This document shows positions 8,520 through 18,800 of a stretch of DNA of 64,000 bases, in pieces. Each line of letters begins with the position of its first letter. Positions within the stretch are counted from its first letter, which is position 1. Source of the DNA: Oscillospiraceae bacterium (GTDB taxonomy: Bacteria; Bacillota; Clostridia; Oscillospirales; Ruminococcaceae); NCBI GenBank assembly GCA_017427265.1, contig JAFRTG010000004.1:1-64000 (forward strand). Reading direction: 5' to 3'. Position numbers and translations under genes: made by a program. A model generated the notes under the pieces. It did no database searches. It had not been told where the DNA came from and saw nothing but the letters and a program-made list of their open reading frames with translations.

Positions 8520-11137
8520 AGCCGAGAAAAATTACGATGCAGGCGTTCGGCCCTTACGCAGGGAAAACGGTTGTTGATTTTACCCTGCTCGGTCAGGACG
8601 GGCTGTTTTTGATTTCCGGCGATACAGGAGCCGGAAAGACGACGATCTTCGATGCGATGTCCTTTGCGCTCTACGGCGAAGCCAGCGGCGGAACGGAACG
8701 CCGGACAGCCAGGAGCTTCCGCTCTGATTATGCCGATCCGGCAGTTGAAACGTCCGTGACGCTTGAATTTGAACATCGCGGTCTGCTTTATTCCGTGACC
8801 CGGATTCCGGAATACGAGCGAAAAAAGCTGCGCGGCGAGGGCATGACGAAGATCAAGAGCTCTGCGCTGCTGCGGATGCCGGACGGCAAGACGTATGAGT
8901 CCATTCCGGAGGTCAACAATGCAATTCAGACGCTGCTCGGTCTTGACCGCGAGCAGTTTTCGCAGACTGTCATGATCGCACAGGGCGACTTCCTGAAAAT
9001 ACTGAATGCAAAATCCTCTGAGCGCAGAGCGCTGTTTCAGAAGCTGTTTTCCACAACCAGATTCGCACGTTTTCAGGATCTGATGAAGGAAGCCTACAAC
9101 GAAGCAAAGCAGAAGCTGCAGCAGACCGATCAGCAGATTCTGTATGCGGCATCCGGTATCGTTGCAGCGGACGACAGTGAGGATGATACGCTGCTCGGAA
9201 TGCTTCAGAGTGATGCTGTTTATATTGCGCGTGCGATTCCTGTGCTTCAGGCACGCTGCGAAAAAGAGGCAGCTGCGCTCACGCATTTGCAGGAGGATGC
9301 CGCAGCGCTGCAGGAAAAACTGCTGTCCGCTACAAAGGAAATGCAGCAGGCGACAATGCAGAATCAGCTGCTGGAACAGCTTCTGGCGGCAGAAAAGGAG
9401 CTTTCTGCCATCGAGGCCGATGCGGATGAAATGAACGTGCTGCAGGATGAACTGGATGCTGCTGTTCTGGCAGCAGCGCTGAAAAGCGATTACACGGCGA
9501 TGCAGACTGCGCGCCGGCAGACGGCAGACGCAGAGAACGCAATGCAGCAGCGGAAGGCGGAAATCCCTGCGTTGGAAGAGGCATGTTCTGCTGCTGTGAC
9601 TGCATCTGCTGAGGCAGCAGCTGCGGCGGCACAGATTCCCGATCTGAACGAGAAGAAGCAAAAAGCCGAGCAGGCGCTCCAAATGATGCAGAAGCACCGT
9701 GTTGCGGCTGAAAATCTTGTACAGGCAAAGAAGACGCTTGAAGAACAGCTTGACCGGCTGCAGCGAGCTTCCAGACTGCATGAGCATTGTGTTGCTGCGT
9801 ATCGTGCAGGCCTCGCCGGAAAGCTGGCAGAGGATCTGCAGGACGGCGTACCGTGTCCGGTATGCGGTGCACTGACGCATCCTGCGCCCGCGCTTAAGCC
9901 GGAGCAAACGCCGACAGACAGTGAGCTTGACCGCGCAAACAAAGTCATGACAGAGGCCATCGGTCTTTATGAACGGCAGAAGCAGTCTGTTGCTGAAAAA
10001 GAGGAAGCGCTTGCTGTTTTCGCTGAGGAGCTGACACAGCTTTGCGGCAAACAGATGCCGGATGAAGCGGAGCTCCGCGAAAACTGTCTGAAAGCAGACC
10101 GCCTTGCACGGGAGCTCGAACAGAACCGGCAGCAGGCTGACAAAGCGCTTCAGCAGACTGAACGGACACTTGCTGCCAAACGCGCTGCCGCAGACGAAGC
10201 GGAGCAGACGTTTTACCGCACGCAGGAACGCGGCGTACAGCTCGAAGAAAAATATTTTTCGGTACTTGCGGCTTCGGTATTTGCGGATGAACCGGCATTT
10301 CTTGCTGCTGTTAGGCCGGCCGAACAGCAAGCCTTGCTGCGCAGCAGACTGCACAGCTATCAGCAGCGTGTCAGCAGCCTGAACGGCCGGATCAGCGGAC
10401 TGAAAGCGCAGTGCACGATTACAGAGCCGGTGCCGGTTGAGCAGCTGTCGCAGGCGATTGCAAAGCTTCAGGCAGAGAAAACAGCTGCGGATGAAGCAGG
10501 ACAGAAGCTCAGACATGCTGCAGACTGTAATCGGAAAGCGCTCGGTATGCTTGTGCCGCTTGCGGAACAGCGCGCGGATACGATGGAATATGAGGCAAAT
10601 ATCCGCGATTTGTATCAGACAGTAGGCGGGCTGCAGAGCGGTCAGGTCAAGCTGAGCTTTGAAGCATATGTGCAGCAGTTTTATTTCCGGCGGGTGGTCG
10701 ATGCAGCGAATCTGCGGCTGCGGTTTCTGACAAATGAGCTTTATACACTGCGCTGCAAAAAGGATGCAGAATCGCTCCGTGTGCAGGCAGGCCTTGATCT
10801 GGAGGTCTATGACAGCACAACGGGTCTCTGGCGTGATGTTTCGACGCTTTCGGGCGGAGAATCCTTCCTTGCATCGCTGGCGCTTGCACTCGGCCTTTCC
10901 GATGTTGTGCAGGCGCAGAGCGGCGGCGTTTCGCTGGATGCGATGTTCATTGACGAAGGCTTCGGTTCACTTGACGATCAGGCATTGCGGCAGGCAATCC
11001 GGATGCTTGCAAAGCTCGCGGACGGCAAGCGTCTGATCGGCGTGATCTCCCATGTTGCTGACCTGAAGGATGCAATCCCTTCCCAAATCCGTATTACGAA
11101 GGATTCCGCCGGCAGTAAGATTGCTGTAATCCGTTGA
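8516..11137 (+). CDS. sbcC: Exonuclease SbcCD, ATPase subunit SbcC
   Basis: SbcC is the Rad50-like SMC-type ATPase that drives and bridges SbcD. In the 873-residue sequence the N-terminal half-ATPase carries Walker [10 protein letters not shown] (35-43) and the Q-loop region MIAQGDFL; a long coiled coil follows with the zinc-hook CPVCG at about 448; the C-terminal half has the signature [18 protein letters not shown] and Walker [13 protein letters not shown]. It is a little shorter than the E. coli protein (just over 1000), the difference being in the coiled coil. The start overlaps the sbcD stop. No clear terminator follows the stop at 11137. Confidence 0.96.
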   Translation: MKPRKITMQAFGPYAGKTVVDFTLLGQDGLFLISGDTGAGKTTIFDAMSFALYGEASGGTERRTARSFRSDYADPAVETSVTLEFEHRGLLYSVTRIPEYERKKLRGEGMTKIKSSALLRMPDGKTYESIPEVNNAIQTLLGLDREQFSQTVMIAQGDFLKILNAKSSERRALFQKLFSTTRFARFQDLMKEAYNEAKQKLQQTDQQILYAASGIVAADDSEDDTLLGMLQSDAVYIARAIPVLQARCEKEAAALTHLQEDAAALQEKLLSATKEMQQATMQNQLLEQLLAAEKELSAIEADADEMNVLQDELDAAVLAAALKSDYTAMQTARRQTADAENAMQQRKAEIPALEEACSAAVTASAEAAAAAAQIPDLNEKKQKAEQALQMMQKHRVAAENLVQAKKTLEEQLDRLQRASRLHEHCVAAYRAGLAGKLAEDLQDGVPCPVCGALTHPAPALKPEQTPTDSELDRANKVMTEAIGLYERQKQSVAEKEEALAVFAEELTQLCGKQMPDEAELRENCLKADRLARELEQNRQQADKALQQTERTLAAKRAAADEAEQTFYRTQERGVQLEEKYFSVLAASVFADEPAFLAAVRPAEQQALLRSRLHSYQQRVSSLNGRISGLKAQCTITEPVPVEQLSQAIAKLQAEKTAADEAGQKLRHAADCNRKALGMLVPLAEQRADTMEYEANIRDLYQTVGGLQSGQVKLSFEAYVQQFYFRRVVDAANLRLRFLTNELYTLRCKKDAESLRVQAGLDLEVYDSTTGLWRDVSTLSGGESFLASLALALGLSDVVQAQSGGVSLDAMFIDEGFGSLDDQALRQAIRMLAKLADGKRLIGVISHVADLKDAIPSQIRITKDSAGSKIAVIR

Positions 11138-11207
11138 CTGCATTGGGCAAAAATTGCTGAAATGATAGAATATTTGCGGCCAATACCCGGAAATGTATTG
11201 TTAATAC

Positions 11208-11236
11208 TTGACAAAATAAAACAATTCATGTAAAAT
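11208..11236 (+). promoter_or_regulatory. Sigma-A promoter of the clostripain-family gene
   Basis: TTGACA and TAAAAT with a 17-bp spacer, about 35 bases before the ATG. Confidence 0.75.
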
Positions 11237-11270
11237 AGAATCAGATTTTATAAATCGGGAGGAATGCTGT

Positions 11271-13616
11271 ATGGAGCAGAAACGACCAAGAAGCCATGAA
11301 AAAGAAGTAGTATCCGGCGGTTCCGGTGTCCATCGCCGCGGCGACGGACTCGGGACAGGACCGGTTGGTTCTCAGGACGGGTATGCCGGAAAAACACCTT
11401 CCGGCGGCCACGGCAAGCGTGCTGCTGCGGTCGGCGGCGGCGGAACGATCGGTGTCCTCGCGATTGCATTTCTGTTGCTGAAAAGCTGCTCAGGCGGCGG
11501 CATGACCGATATGCTCGGCGGCTTTGCTGATCCGAGCGGAGAGCTGCCTTATCACACCGAGGAATCGCAGGCGCAGCAGTATTCGGTGGACAGTTCCGTC
11601 CCGGTTGACAATACTGTCGCCACCGGCTCGCGTGAAAAGCGCACAAAGATTCTCGGCAACAATCAGGATACGGTTACCATGATGATCTATCTCTGCGGTA
11701 CCGACCTGGAATCCAAGAGCGGCATGGCCTCCGCGGATCTGGGCGAAATCGCTGCTGCCAATTACGGTGACAATGTCAATATTATCGTGTATACCGGCGG
11801 TTGCTCGCGCTGGAAAACAGAGGGCATCAGCAGTCAGGTCAACCAGATTTACCGTGTCAGAAACGGCCGTCTGGAGCTGCTTGAGCAAAACATGGGCAAC
11901 AAAGCGATGACGAACCCCGCAACGCTGACGGAGTTCATTCAGTACTGCGCTTCCAACTTCCCCGCAAACCGGAATGAACTGATCTTCTGGGATCACGGCG
12001 GGGGATCGGTCAGCGGTTACGGCTATGATGAAAAGAACAAGAACGGCGGCTCGATGGATCTTGCCGGCATCAGCAAGGCTCTGAAAGACGGCGGCGTCAT
12101 GTTTGATTTCGTCGGATTCGACGCCTGCTTGATGGCGACTGCCGAAACTGCGCTGATGATGAACAACTACGCAGATTATATGGTCGCATCGGAGGAAACA
12201 GAGCCCGGTATCGGCTGGTATTATACCGACTGGGTGACAAAGCTCGGCAGCAATACTTCTATGCCGACGCTTGAGCTCGGCAAGAATATCTGCGATGACT
12301 TTACGTCCGCGTGCGCAAAGCGCTGCCCGGGTCAGCAGACAACGCTTTCCGTGATCGACCTTGCAGAGTTTGCCAATACGATTCCGTCGAAGCTCGGTCC
12401 GTTTGCAGAGTCTGTCAGCACGCTGATGGAAAACAAGGAATACCAGAAGGTTTCCGATGCGCGCTACGGCACAAGAGAATTTGCAGCAAGCACGCGCATT
12501 GACCAGGTTGATCTTGCGCATCTTGCACTGAACATGGGCACGAGCGAAGGCGCTGAGCTTGCGGATGCACTGAAAAAGGCAGTCAAGTATAACCGCACCT
12601 CATCCAATATGACCAATGCCTACGGCGTGTCGATCTTCTTCCCGTATAAGCGCAGCTCCTACGTTGATCCGGCGTGCAATACCTATTCGCAGATCAACAT
12701 GGACAATTCCTATATCAAGTGCATCAGGCAGTTTGCGAGCCTTGAAACCAGCGGCCAGATTTCTGCAGGCGGTTCGGGTTCTCCGCTCGGCTCGCTGTTC
12801 GGCATGAGCGATGCAAGCGGCTCCGGCGGCAGTGCCGATATGATCAGCACCCTGCTGAGCGGCTTCCTGACCTCCGGTCTTGCTGGCGGCAGAAGCATCG
12901 AAGGCCTGAATTCCGATAACATCGGATTCATGGACGAAAGCCCGCTCAGTCCGGAAGAAACAGCACAGTATCTCGCGCTGAACTACTTTGATCCGACGAA
13001 CCTGACATGGAAAGAGCAGGACGGTCAGTATAAGATGTCGCTGCCGGAATCGCAGTGGAAGCTGATTGAGACACTTGACCGCAATGTTTTCTACGATGAC
13101 GGAACCGGTTATGTTGACCTCGGTATGGACAATACCTATGATTTTGACGACGACAAGAACCTGATTGCCGATACGGATCGTAACTGGCTTGCACTGGACG
13201 GTCATATTGCCGCATTCTATCACACTGATACAGTGGAAAACGGCGACAAATATGTCATTTCCGGTTATATCCCGGCGATGCTGAACGGTGACCGCGTGAA
13301 GATTATTGTTGTCTTTGACAACGATCACCCGAAGGGCTGGGTTGTCGGTGCAGAAACGGATTACCGCAACAATGAGACCGATACTGTTGCAAAGAGCCTG
13401 ACGGAACTCAATGCCGGCGACGAAGTCGAGCTGCTCTGCGATTACTACAGCTATGACGGCGAATATCAGGACAGCTATTATCTCGGCGATAAATTTACGC
13501 TGAGTGACAAGAAGGCTATTACTTATATGAACGTCGGTGACGGTGCTGTAAAGATTATGTACTGCTTTACAGACATGTACAATGAGCAGTACTGGTCGGA
13601 AGCGATCATGCAGTAA
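11271..13616 (+). CDS. Membrane-anchored clostripain-family (C11) cysteine peptidase
   Basis: A 781-residue protein with a Gly/Lys-rich cytosolic N-terminal tail (1-50), one membrane segment (about 58-72, TIGVLAIAFLLLKSC), a low-complexity linker, and a C11 peptidase domain from about 135. The catalytic His242 lies in FWDHGGGSV and Cys286 in GFDACLMAT. C11 enzymes cleave after Arg or Lys and often mature by self-cleavage. The region after about 500 holds Gly/Ser-rich linker sequence and a beta-rich C-terminal domain of unknown function. It has no dockerin, so it probably stays on the outer face of the membrane (inference). The ATG follows GGGAGGAATGCTGT; a terminator follows the stop. Confidence 0.88.
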   Translation: MEQKRPRSHEKEVVSGGSGVHRRGDGLGTGPVGSQDGYAGKTPSGGHGKRAAAVGGGGTIGVLAIAFLLLKSCSGGGMTDMLGGFADPSGELPYHTEESQAQQYSVDSSVPVDNTVATGSREKRTKILGNNQDTVTMMIYLCGTDLESKSGMASADLGEIAAANYGDNVNIIVYTGGCSRWKTEGISSQVNQIYRVRNGRLELLEQNMGNKAMTNPATLTEFIQYCASNFPANRNELIFWDHGGGSVSGYGYDEKNKNGGSMDLAGISKALKDGGVMFDFVGFDACLMATAETALMMNNYADYMVASEETEPGIGWYYTDWVTKLGSNTSMPTLELGKNICDDFTSACAKRCPGQQTTLSVIDLAEFANTIPSKLGPFAESVSTLMENKEYQKVSDARYGTREFAASTRIDQVDLAHLALNMGTSEGAELADALKKAVKYNRTSSNMTNAYGVSIFFPYKRSSYVDPACNTYSQINMDNSYIKCIRQFASLETSGQISAGGSGSPLGSLFGMSDASGSGGSADMISTLLSGFLTSGLAGGRSIEGLNSDNIGFMDESPLSPEETAQYLALNYFDPTNLTWKEQDGQYKMSLPESQWKLIETLDRNVFYDDGTGYVDLGMDNTYDFDDDKNLIADTDRNWLALDGHIAAFYHTDTVENGDKYVISGYIPAMLNGDRVKIIVVFDNDHPKGWVVGAETDYRNNETDTVAKSLTELNAGDEVELLCDYYSYDGEYQDSYYLGDKFTLSDKKAITYMNVGDGAVKIMYCFTDMYNEQYWSEAIMQ

Positions 13617-13622
13617 ACAACA

Positions 13623-13652
13623 GAAAGCACCCTGTACGCGCAGGGTGCTTTC
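13623..13652 (+). terminator. Intrinsic terminator after the C11 peptidase gene
   Basis: A perfect 12-bp stem GAAAGCACCCTG / CAGGGTGCTTTC with a 6-nt loop. The T-rich tail is short, so some read-through into the DUF1294 gene 18 bases on is possible. Confidence 0.75.
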
Positions 13653-13670
13653 GCTTGTGAAAGGGATATC

Positions 13671-13946
13671 ATGCTGAAATACTATGTGATTTTTCTGCTC
13701 TTTATGAGCGGAATGACGCTTCTGAACTACGGGCTGGATAAGTCCGCAGCGAAGCGTCAGACATGGCGGACGCCGGAATGGCGGCTGTTGTTGTTCGGAT
13801 TTGCCGGTGGCGCGTTCGGTGCGTTTGCCGGGATGAAGCTGTTTCATCACAAAACCAGAAAGCCGCGTTTCTGGCTTGTGAATCTGCTTGGGGCAGGATG
13901 GCAGATCGCATTGCTTGTGTATCTGCTCCTGCACAGGACAGTATAA
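13671..13946 (+). CDS. DUF1294 small membrane protein
   Basis: A 91-residue protein with three hydrophobic segments and the DUF1294 pattern: an N-terminal helix, LNYGLDKSAAKRQTWRTPE, then GFAGGAFGAFAGMKLFHHKT and a final helix. The basic/Trp loop (DKxxA...WRTPE) and HKT motif are family hallmarks. DUF1294 members have no proven function. GAAAGGGATATC precedes the ATG. Because it sits 54 bases behind the C11 gene with no clear promoter of its own, it may be expressed by read-through. Confidence 0.85.
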   Translation: MLKYYVIFLLFMSGMTLLNYGLDKSAAKRQTWRTPEWRLLLFGFAGGAFGAFAGMKLFHHKTRKPRFWLVNLLGAGWQIALLVYLLLHRTV

Positions 13947-14024
13947 AAACGCAAGGCATCAGGTCGGTATTCAGACAGACGCTTTCAAACCACTATTATC
14001 CGGAGACCTATACAGCGGGCTATA

Positions 14025-14066
14025 AAAACAGGCAGATGTTTCGTCAAATGAACATCTGCCTGTTTT
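14025..14066 (-). terminator. Bidirectional terminator overlapping the histidine kinase stop
   Basis: AAAACAGGCAGATGTT pairs perfectly with AACATCTGCCTGTTTT over 16 bp (10-nt loop). The hairpin begins inside the kinase stop codon (TAA at 14065-14067), and its A/T flanks suit termination from both strands. Confidence 0.85.
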
Positions 14067-15054
14067 ATATTGTTGTTTTGTAGAAGTGAATCTCAAACGC
14101 CGCCCCATGCGGTTTGTGATTGGATGCTTTCAGGCTGCCGTCCTGTGCAGAGATGACCTTCTTTGCAAAAGCCAGTCCGATACCGAAGCCGTTCTTGGTG
14201 TACTCAGAGGAACGGTAAAAGCGCTCGAAAATATGCGGCAGTTCCGGTTCTGGAATGCCCGCTCCCGTGTCAAGAATTGTGATATTGGAAGAAATATTGC
14301 TGTCTCTTGCAGCCACAGTGACCGCGCCGCCTTCGGGCGTATGCTCGATTGCATTCTTGAGCAGATTGACAACCGCCTCAGAGGTATAATGCAGGTCGCC
14401 GATGAATTCGGGATCCCCGTCAATCTCCGTCCGGATCTCCACGCCTTTCAGTTCCGCCGTGACAGATACGGTATCTATAGACTGTTCGATCAGCTTTCGG
14501 CAGGAGACAGTATCCTTTGCAAATCTGACCGCATTTGCTTCGATACGTGAAAGGCTCAGCATCGTTTCAATCAGCCATTTCATGCGTGCGAGCAGCTCAT
14601 ACAAATCACGCAGATACTCTACACGTTCGGATTCCGACAGATCGGAGGAACGCATCAGTCCGAGTATCATCATGACCGATGTCAGCGGTGTCCGGAGCTG
14701 ATGGGAAATATCCTCCAGTGCTTCCTTCGCAAATTGTTTTTCGTTCTGCAGCTCCGTATTCTGTTCGCGCAGGCGTATTGTCATTTTATGGATTTCCGCA
14801 GAAAGGACGCTCAGCTCGCCTTCTTTGTATTCATCAAACAATATCAGATTATCACCACGCAGGATACGGTCTATATCATCACACAGCTTCATGACCTTGC
14901 TGCGTCGCTGAGAAAACTGCATTTCATAAAATACAAGAAATACCGCCGACGCTGCTGCCGCCATAATCGCGCAGGGAATACTGAAAAACAGGCAGGGGAG
15001 CAACAATACTGCTGTCAGGAGAATGTGGATGAGCCTGCGCTTTTTATCCCTCAT
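14065..15054 (-). CDS. Short intramembrane-sensing histidine kinase
   Basis: A 329-residue sensor kinase whose N-terminus has two membrane helices (about 9-26 and 28-43) with almost no external loop, the arrangement of BceS-type kinases that sense through a partner ABC transporter. After a short linker comes the H-box EDISHQLRTPLTSVM with phospho-acceptor His118, then the N-box NLLKNAIEHTPEGG, DTGAGIPE and GFGIGLAFAKKV of the HATPase domain. It overlaps the response-regulator gene by four bases (ATGA). The ABC transporter directly upstream is the likely signal partner; this is inference from architecture and position. Confidence 0.9.
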   Translation of the reverse strand: MRDKKRRLIHILLTAVLLLPCLFFSIPCAIMAAAASAVFLVFYEMQFSQRRSKVMKLCDDIDRILRGDNLILFDEYKEGELSVLSAEIHKMTIRLREQNTELQNEKQFAKEALEDISHQLRTPLTSVMMILGLMRSSDLSESERVEYLRDLYELLARMKWLIETMLSLSRIEANAVRFAKDTVSCRKLIEQSIDTVSVTAELKGVEIRTEIDGDPEFIGDLHYTSEAVVNLLKNAIEHTPEGGAVTVAARDSNISSNITILDTGAGIPEPELPHIFERFYRSSEYTKNGFGIGLAFAKKVISAQDGSLKASNHKPHGAAFEIHFYKTTI

Positions 15055-15725
15055 CCGTCCACCGCCTTATAGCCAAGCCCTCTGACGGTAACGATGATCT
15101 GCGGATTCTGCGCATCGTCCTCGATTTTCTCACGCAGCCGGCGGATATAGACGCTCAGCGTATTGTCAGAAACAAACTCCTTTGTCAGAGACCAAAGCTC
15201 CTCTGCAAGCCTGTCGCGGGACAGCATTTGGTTCTTATTGGAGAAGAACACCAGCAGCAGGCGGTATTCCAGCGCAGACATCGCAAGCTCGGTGCCGTTT
15301 TTCCGGACAATGCCTTTGATCGGGTCTATTGTGACATTGCCGCAGTGCAGCAGCGGAGAGGATTTCTGGTGCCGGCGCATGACATTTTTCATGCGGGCAA
15401 GCAGCTCCCTTGTGCCGAACGGTTTTCCGATATAGTCATCCGCGCCGATCTCAAAGCCGGCGACCGTGCAGGCTTCATCTGCCGATGCCGTGATGAAAAT
15501 GACGGGGGTATCGTCCTGCGCCTTGATCGCAGCACAGACCGAATAGCCGTTGCCGTCCTTCAGCGAAATATCGAGCAGCACGCAGTCATAGGCGTTTGCT
15601 TCAAACAGGCGCAGCGCGTTCTTCTGTCCGTTTGCATAATCTGTGGGATACCCCTCAGAATTGAGAAACCGCATCAGAAAAGTTGCGAGCTGTTCGTCAT
15701 CCTCAACCAGCAAAATCTTCGGCAT
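15051..15725 (-). CDS. OmpR/PhoB-family response regulator
   Basis: A 224-residue two-domain regulator. The receiver domain has the acidic pair Asp9/Asp10 in LLVEDDEQ, phospho-acceptor Asp52 in VLLDISLKDGNGY, Thr in VIFITAS and Lys in IGKPFGTRELLAR; the C-terminal winged helix ends with VSDNTLSVYIRRLREKIE and VRGLGYKAVDG. It should bind the promoter of the adjacent ABC genes (inference). The start MPKILLVE at 15725 is chosen because CAGGAGGTGAACGGA lies just upstream; an open frame continues 18 codons further but through the promoter at 15751-15779. Confidence 0.93.
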   Translation of the reverse strand: MPKILLVEDDEQLATFLMRFLNSEGYPTDYANGQKNALRLFEANAYDCVLLDISLKDGNGYSVCAAIKAQDDTPVIFITASADEACTVAGFEIGADDYIGKPFGTRELLARMKNVMRRHQKSSPLLHCGNVTIDPIKGIVRKNGTELAMSALEYRLLLVFFSNKNQMLSRDRLAEELWSLTKEFVSDNTLSVYIRRLREKIEDDAQNPQIIVTVRGLGYKAVDG

Positions 15726-15750
15726 TCCGTTCACCTCCTGCCATGTTCCT

Positions 15751-15779
15751 ATTATAGCATACTCTCCCTGCGAATGCAA
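15751..15779 (-). promoter_or_regulatory. Sigma-A promoter of the two-component genes
   Basis: Minus-strand TTGCAT and TATAAT, 17 bp apart, extended -10 TGC. It lets the regulator and kinase be made without the upstream ABC transcript. Confidence 0.75.
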
Positions 15780-15805
15780 GCGGACGGCGTCAAATCCGTC
15801 CGCTT
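15778..15805 (-). terminator. Hairpin between the permease-hydrolase and regulator genes
   Basis: The inverted repeat AAGCGGACGG / CCGTCCGCTT starts 5 bases after the permease stop. It lacks a good T tail, so it may attenuate, not fully stop, transcription from the ABC genes into the two-component genes. Its distal arm touches the -35 box of the regulator promoter. Confidence 0.5.
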
Positions 15806-15809
15806 CGTG

Positions 15810-18800
15810 TTATTCTGTTGTTTCTGCAAGGAAATCAAGAATCGAGCTTGCGATTTGTTCCGGCTTCTGCGCATAAAATATGCCGTGGTCGCCCGCAACA
15901 TATTCCAGTCTGTAATTACCGATCTTCTCTGCAAAATCGTTCTCCTCGCTTTTCGCTTGTTCTATTTCCCATTCCACCTGTTTCCATTCTGCTCTTGCTG
16001 CGGTTTCAGGGTCGGAATTGAATTCTTTGCCTTCCGCTTCAAAATCTGCTTTCATACGCTCAATGGCTGCGCGTACATCTTCTTCACAGGTATAAAGTGT
16101 AGAAAAATACAGCTTTGGCGTATCAGTCGGGCACAGAATCTCCCCCATATGCGTGACCTCCTGCTTCTCAAGCAATATCTGAGACGAGAAGGCGGCAGTC
16201 CAGAATCGGTTATTACAGAGCTTTGAAAGTCTGAGCTGCTCGTCTGTAAAGAGCGCTGCGCCCTGCGTTGCTCCGCCTTCGGATTTGTCGGGGAAAAGTC
16301 TGTTCAGTCCAAGCCATGTCCGCAGAACCAGCTTATGCATTGCTGCCTGAGCAGCTTCGTCTGAAGGAAACGCCTCCTCGGCGGTATATGTTTGCCAGAG
16401 CTCGCTTTTGGGCGGTATTGTGCCGTCGAGAATGATGATCGCCTCGACTTCGTCTGGATACTGCATCGACCAGTACAGAGCATAAAGATCGGCAATGGAA
16501 TGCGGCATCAGCACATACGGTGCTTCAAAGCCCGCATTTTTCAGTCCTGCACGATAATCCTCAACGATCTGTTCTACAGTCTGCGGTTTCAGAGAATCGC
16601 CGCTGAATCCGTAGCCTGCACAGTCGGGATAAACAAGTGTATTCTCCTTACCGAGCAGTTCATTCAGCTTTGTCGTTTCAACGGGAAAAGCATAACTTGC
16701 CTGCCCTGCAAGCCCGACAATGGTATGCTTGCCGTGCTCTGCACCGGTGGAGTAGACATTCATTTTGAAGCCGTTTGCATCCACGAGATTAAGATATCCT
16801 GCCTTTGCATATTCGTTCCGGTCACGGTGATAGGCGGCGACGCTGTAAATGCGCAGCCCGGCAATCGCAAGGATAAATGCACCCGCGGCAGCAAGGATAC
16901 TGTTCCGGAGAATGTGCGATTTCTCTGTATCGAGCTTCATTTCCGAACCGCGAATCTGATCGGTCAGACTGTCTCTGTTCTGAGTGCGGAGCATCACCAG
17001 TGAGGTGATGCAGCCCGCCGCAAATGCCGCCAGTGCTGAGAAGCCGACACGCATAAACGGCGTGATGTGGTCGATCCGGACAAGATTCATCAGCATTTTT
17101 TTGGTTCCTTCGCTCTCGTCCACAAACGAATCACGGATGATTGTATTCAGAACGCTCTCGGCGCCGAAGATGATGACAGCACAGATCACCGCGGAAATGA
17201 TCGCCGCTGCACCCGCAAATTGCAGGCATTCAATGATCGCCATGCGGTCAAGCTGCCGGTCGGTCATGCCGACGCACTGTAAGGATGCCAGCTCGCTGCG
17301 GCGATTTGCAATGCCGGTCGAGATGATGTTCAGCAGATTGATGAGCGCCGCCAGTGCAAGCAGCAGATTCAGCATCAGCACGCCGGCGCGAACCGTCGCC
17401 AGAATACTGTGCGTTTTCCACTTGATGCCGTAAAAGTCGCCATAATTGTTTTCCGGTTCATCCGGATTGAGCATCCTCACAAAATCGAACTCCGAATGCG
17501 CCTCGAACCAGTCCTTTGCCTTTTTATAATCCGCGGCATTGTACTGATAATCCTCTGCGCTGCTTCCGGCAAAACAAAACTTCGCATTCGCTGTCCCGAA
17601 AGACATACCGAACCATTCTGCACCGATCTTTTCATGCGTTTCAATCGCTCCGATCAGCAAATCATATTCATTTTTCATTGAGACCGAACCAAGGATATTG
17701 AGTGTCTGTTCCTTTTCCTCGTATTCCGCATACTTGAGAAGATCAATGTAATCCATGTTTTCAGTGTCTGCATCCTCCCGCAGATGCATGCAGATGCTGA
17801 AAACCGGCAGCGAACCTCGCTGCAGCTGCTCCGCATTCTGTTCGTAATCCTTGCAGTTTATATTGTACACATATCCGCCGGTGCTGACCAGCTCGTCATA
17901 GCTGACAGCTGCATTGCGTCCGAAAAGCTGTGTGTAGGCTTCTCTGTTGACATAACGAGCATATATATTGCCTTTATTCTCTGTTGAATGAAAAGACTCA
18001 AACGTATCAACGGCGATGTTTTCAAACAGCCCGCTGTCTTGGATCGCCTTTACCGCTTCGGCATAGCTGATGCCCTTTTGAGGGTTGCCGATCTCCAACT
18101 CAAAATCAATATCGGCTGCTTCTTCGTTGAACTCGTATACCTCAGCCTTGATATAGCCGTTGATGCTGCGCTCGGCTGTCTCCGTCAGGGAGGAAAACAG
18201 CGCGAACATCGTGATGGAAACGGTCAGCGTCAGAACTGTGATTGCAAAGCGTTTCTTCTCACGGCGTGCGTTCCGGGAAGCAATGCTGCCCGAAACGCCG
18301 AACAGCAGTCCTGAGAGCGTGCGCTTTTTGATCTTTTCGACATTGTTGGCGCGGGCGTTGATCGCTTCCATCGGCGTTTTTTTGATGATGCGCATGCCGA
18401 CGCCGTATGCCGAGAGAAATACCCACACGATGCCGACAACCGCTGCAACAAGCAGCATTTTCGGGTCAACCGAAAACGGCAGGGCGAGCTTTGCATTTGA
18501 CATGCCTTGAAACAGCTCGGAAATACCGGAAGCAACCATAACATGATACATCAGATAGGCAAAGCAGATGCCTGCAAACAATCCGAACGGAATTGCAATG
18601 ACGCAGAGCCGGAATCCCTCGTAAGTGATGATGCGCACGATCTGCTCCGGCGTTGCGCCGATCGACTGCAAAACGCCGTAATGCCGTTCGCGCTCTTTTG
18701 AGGATACCTCAAACGCCGTGTCAATAATCATACGCAGCGCAAATGCAATCAGGATTGCGAAAATGAAGAAGATACAGAAAATCCGCAGCCTGAAAAGTTG

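Noticed and set aside
8435-10516. 693-codon antisense frame across sbcC
   Set aside because: Composition is Cys/Leu/Arg-rich without domains; it follows codon bias of the real gene on the other strand.
15778-15805. Hairpin after the permease-hydrolase as a full terminator
   Set aside because: No T run follows on the minus strand, so I list it only as a weak terminator or attenuator.
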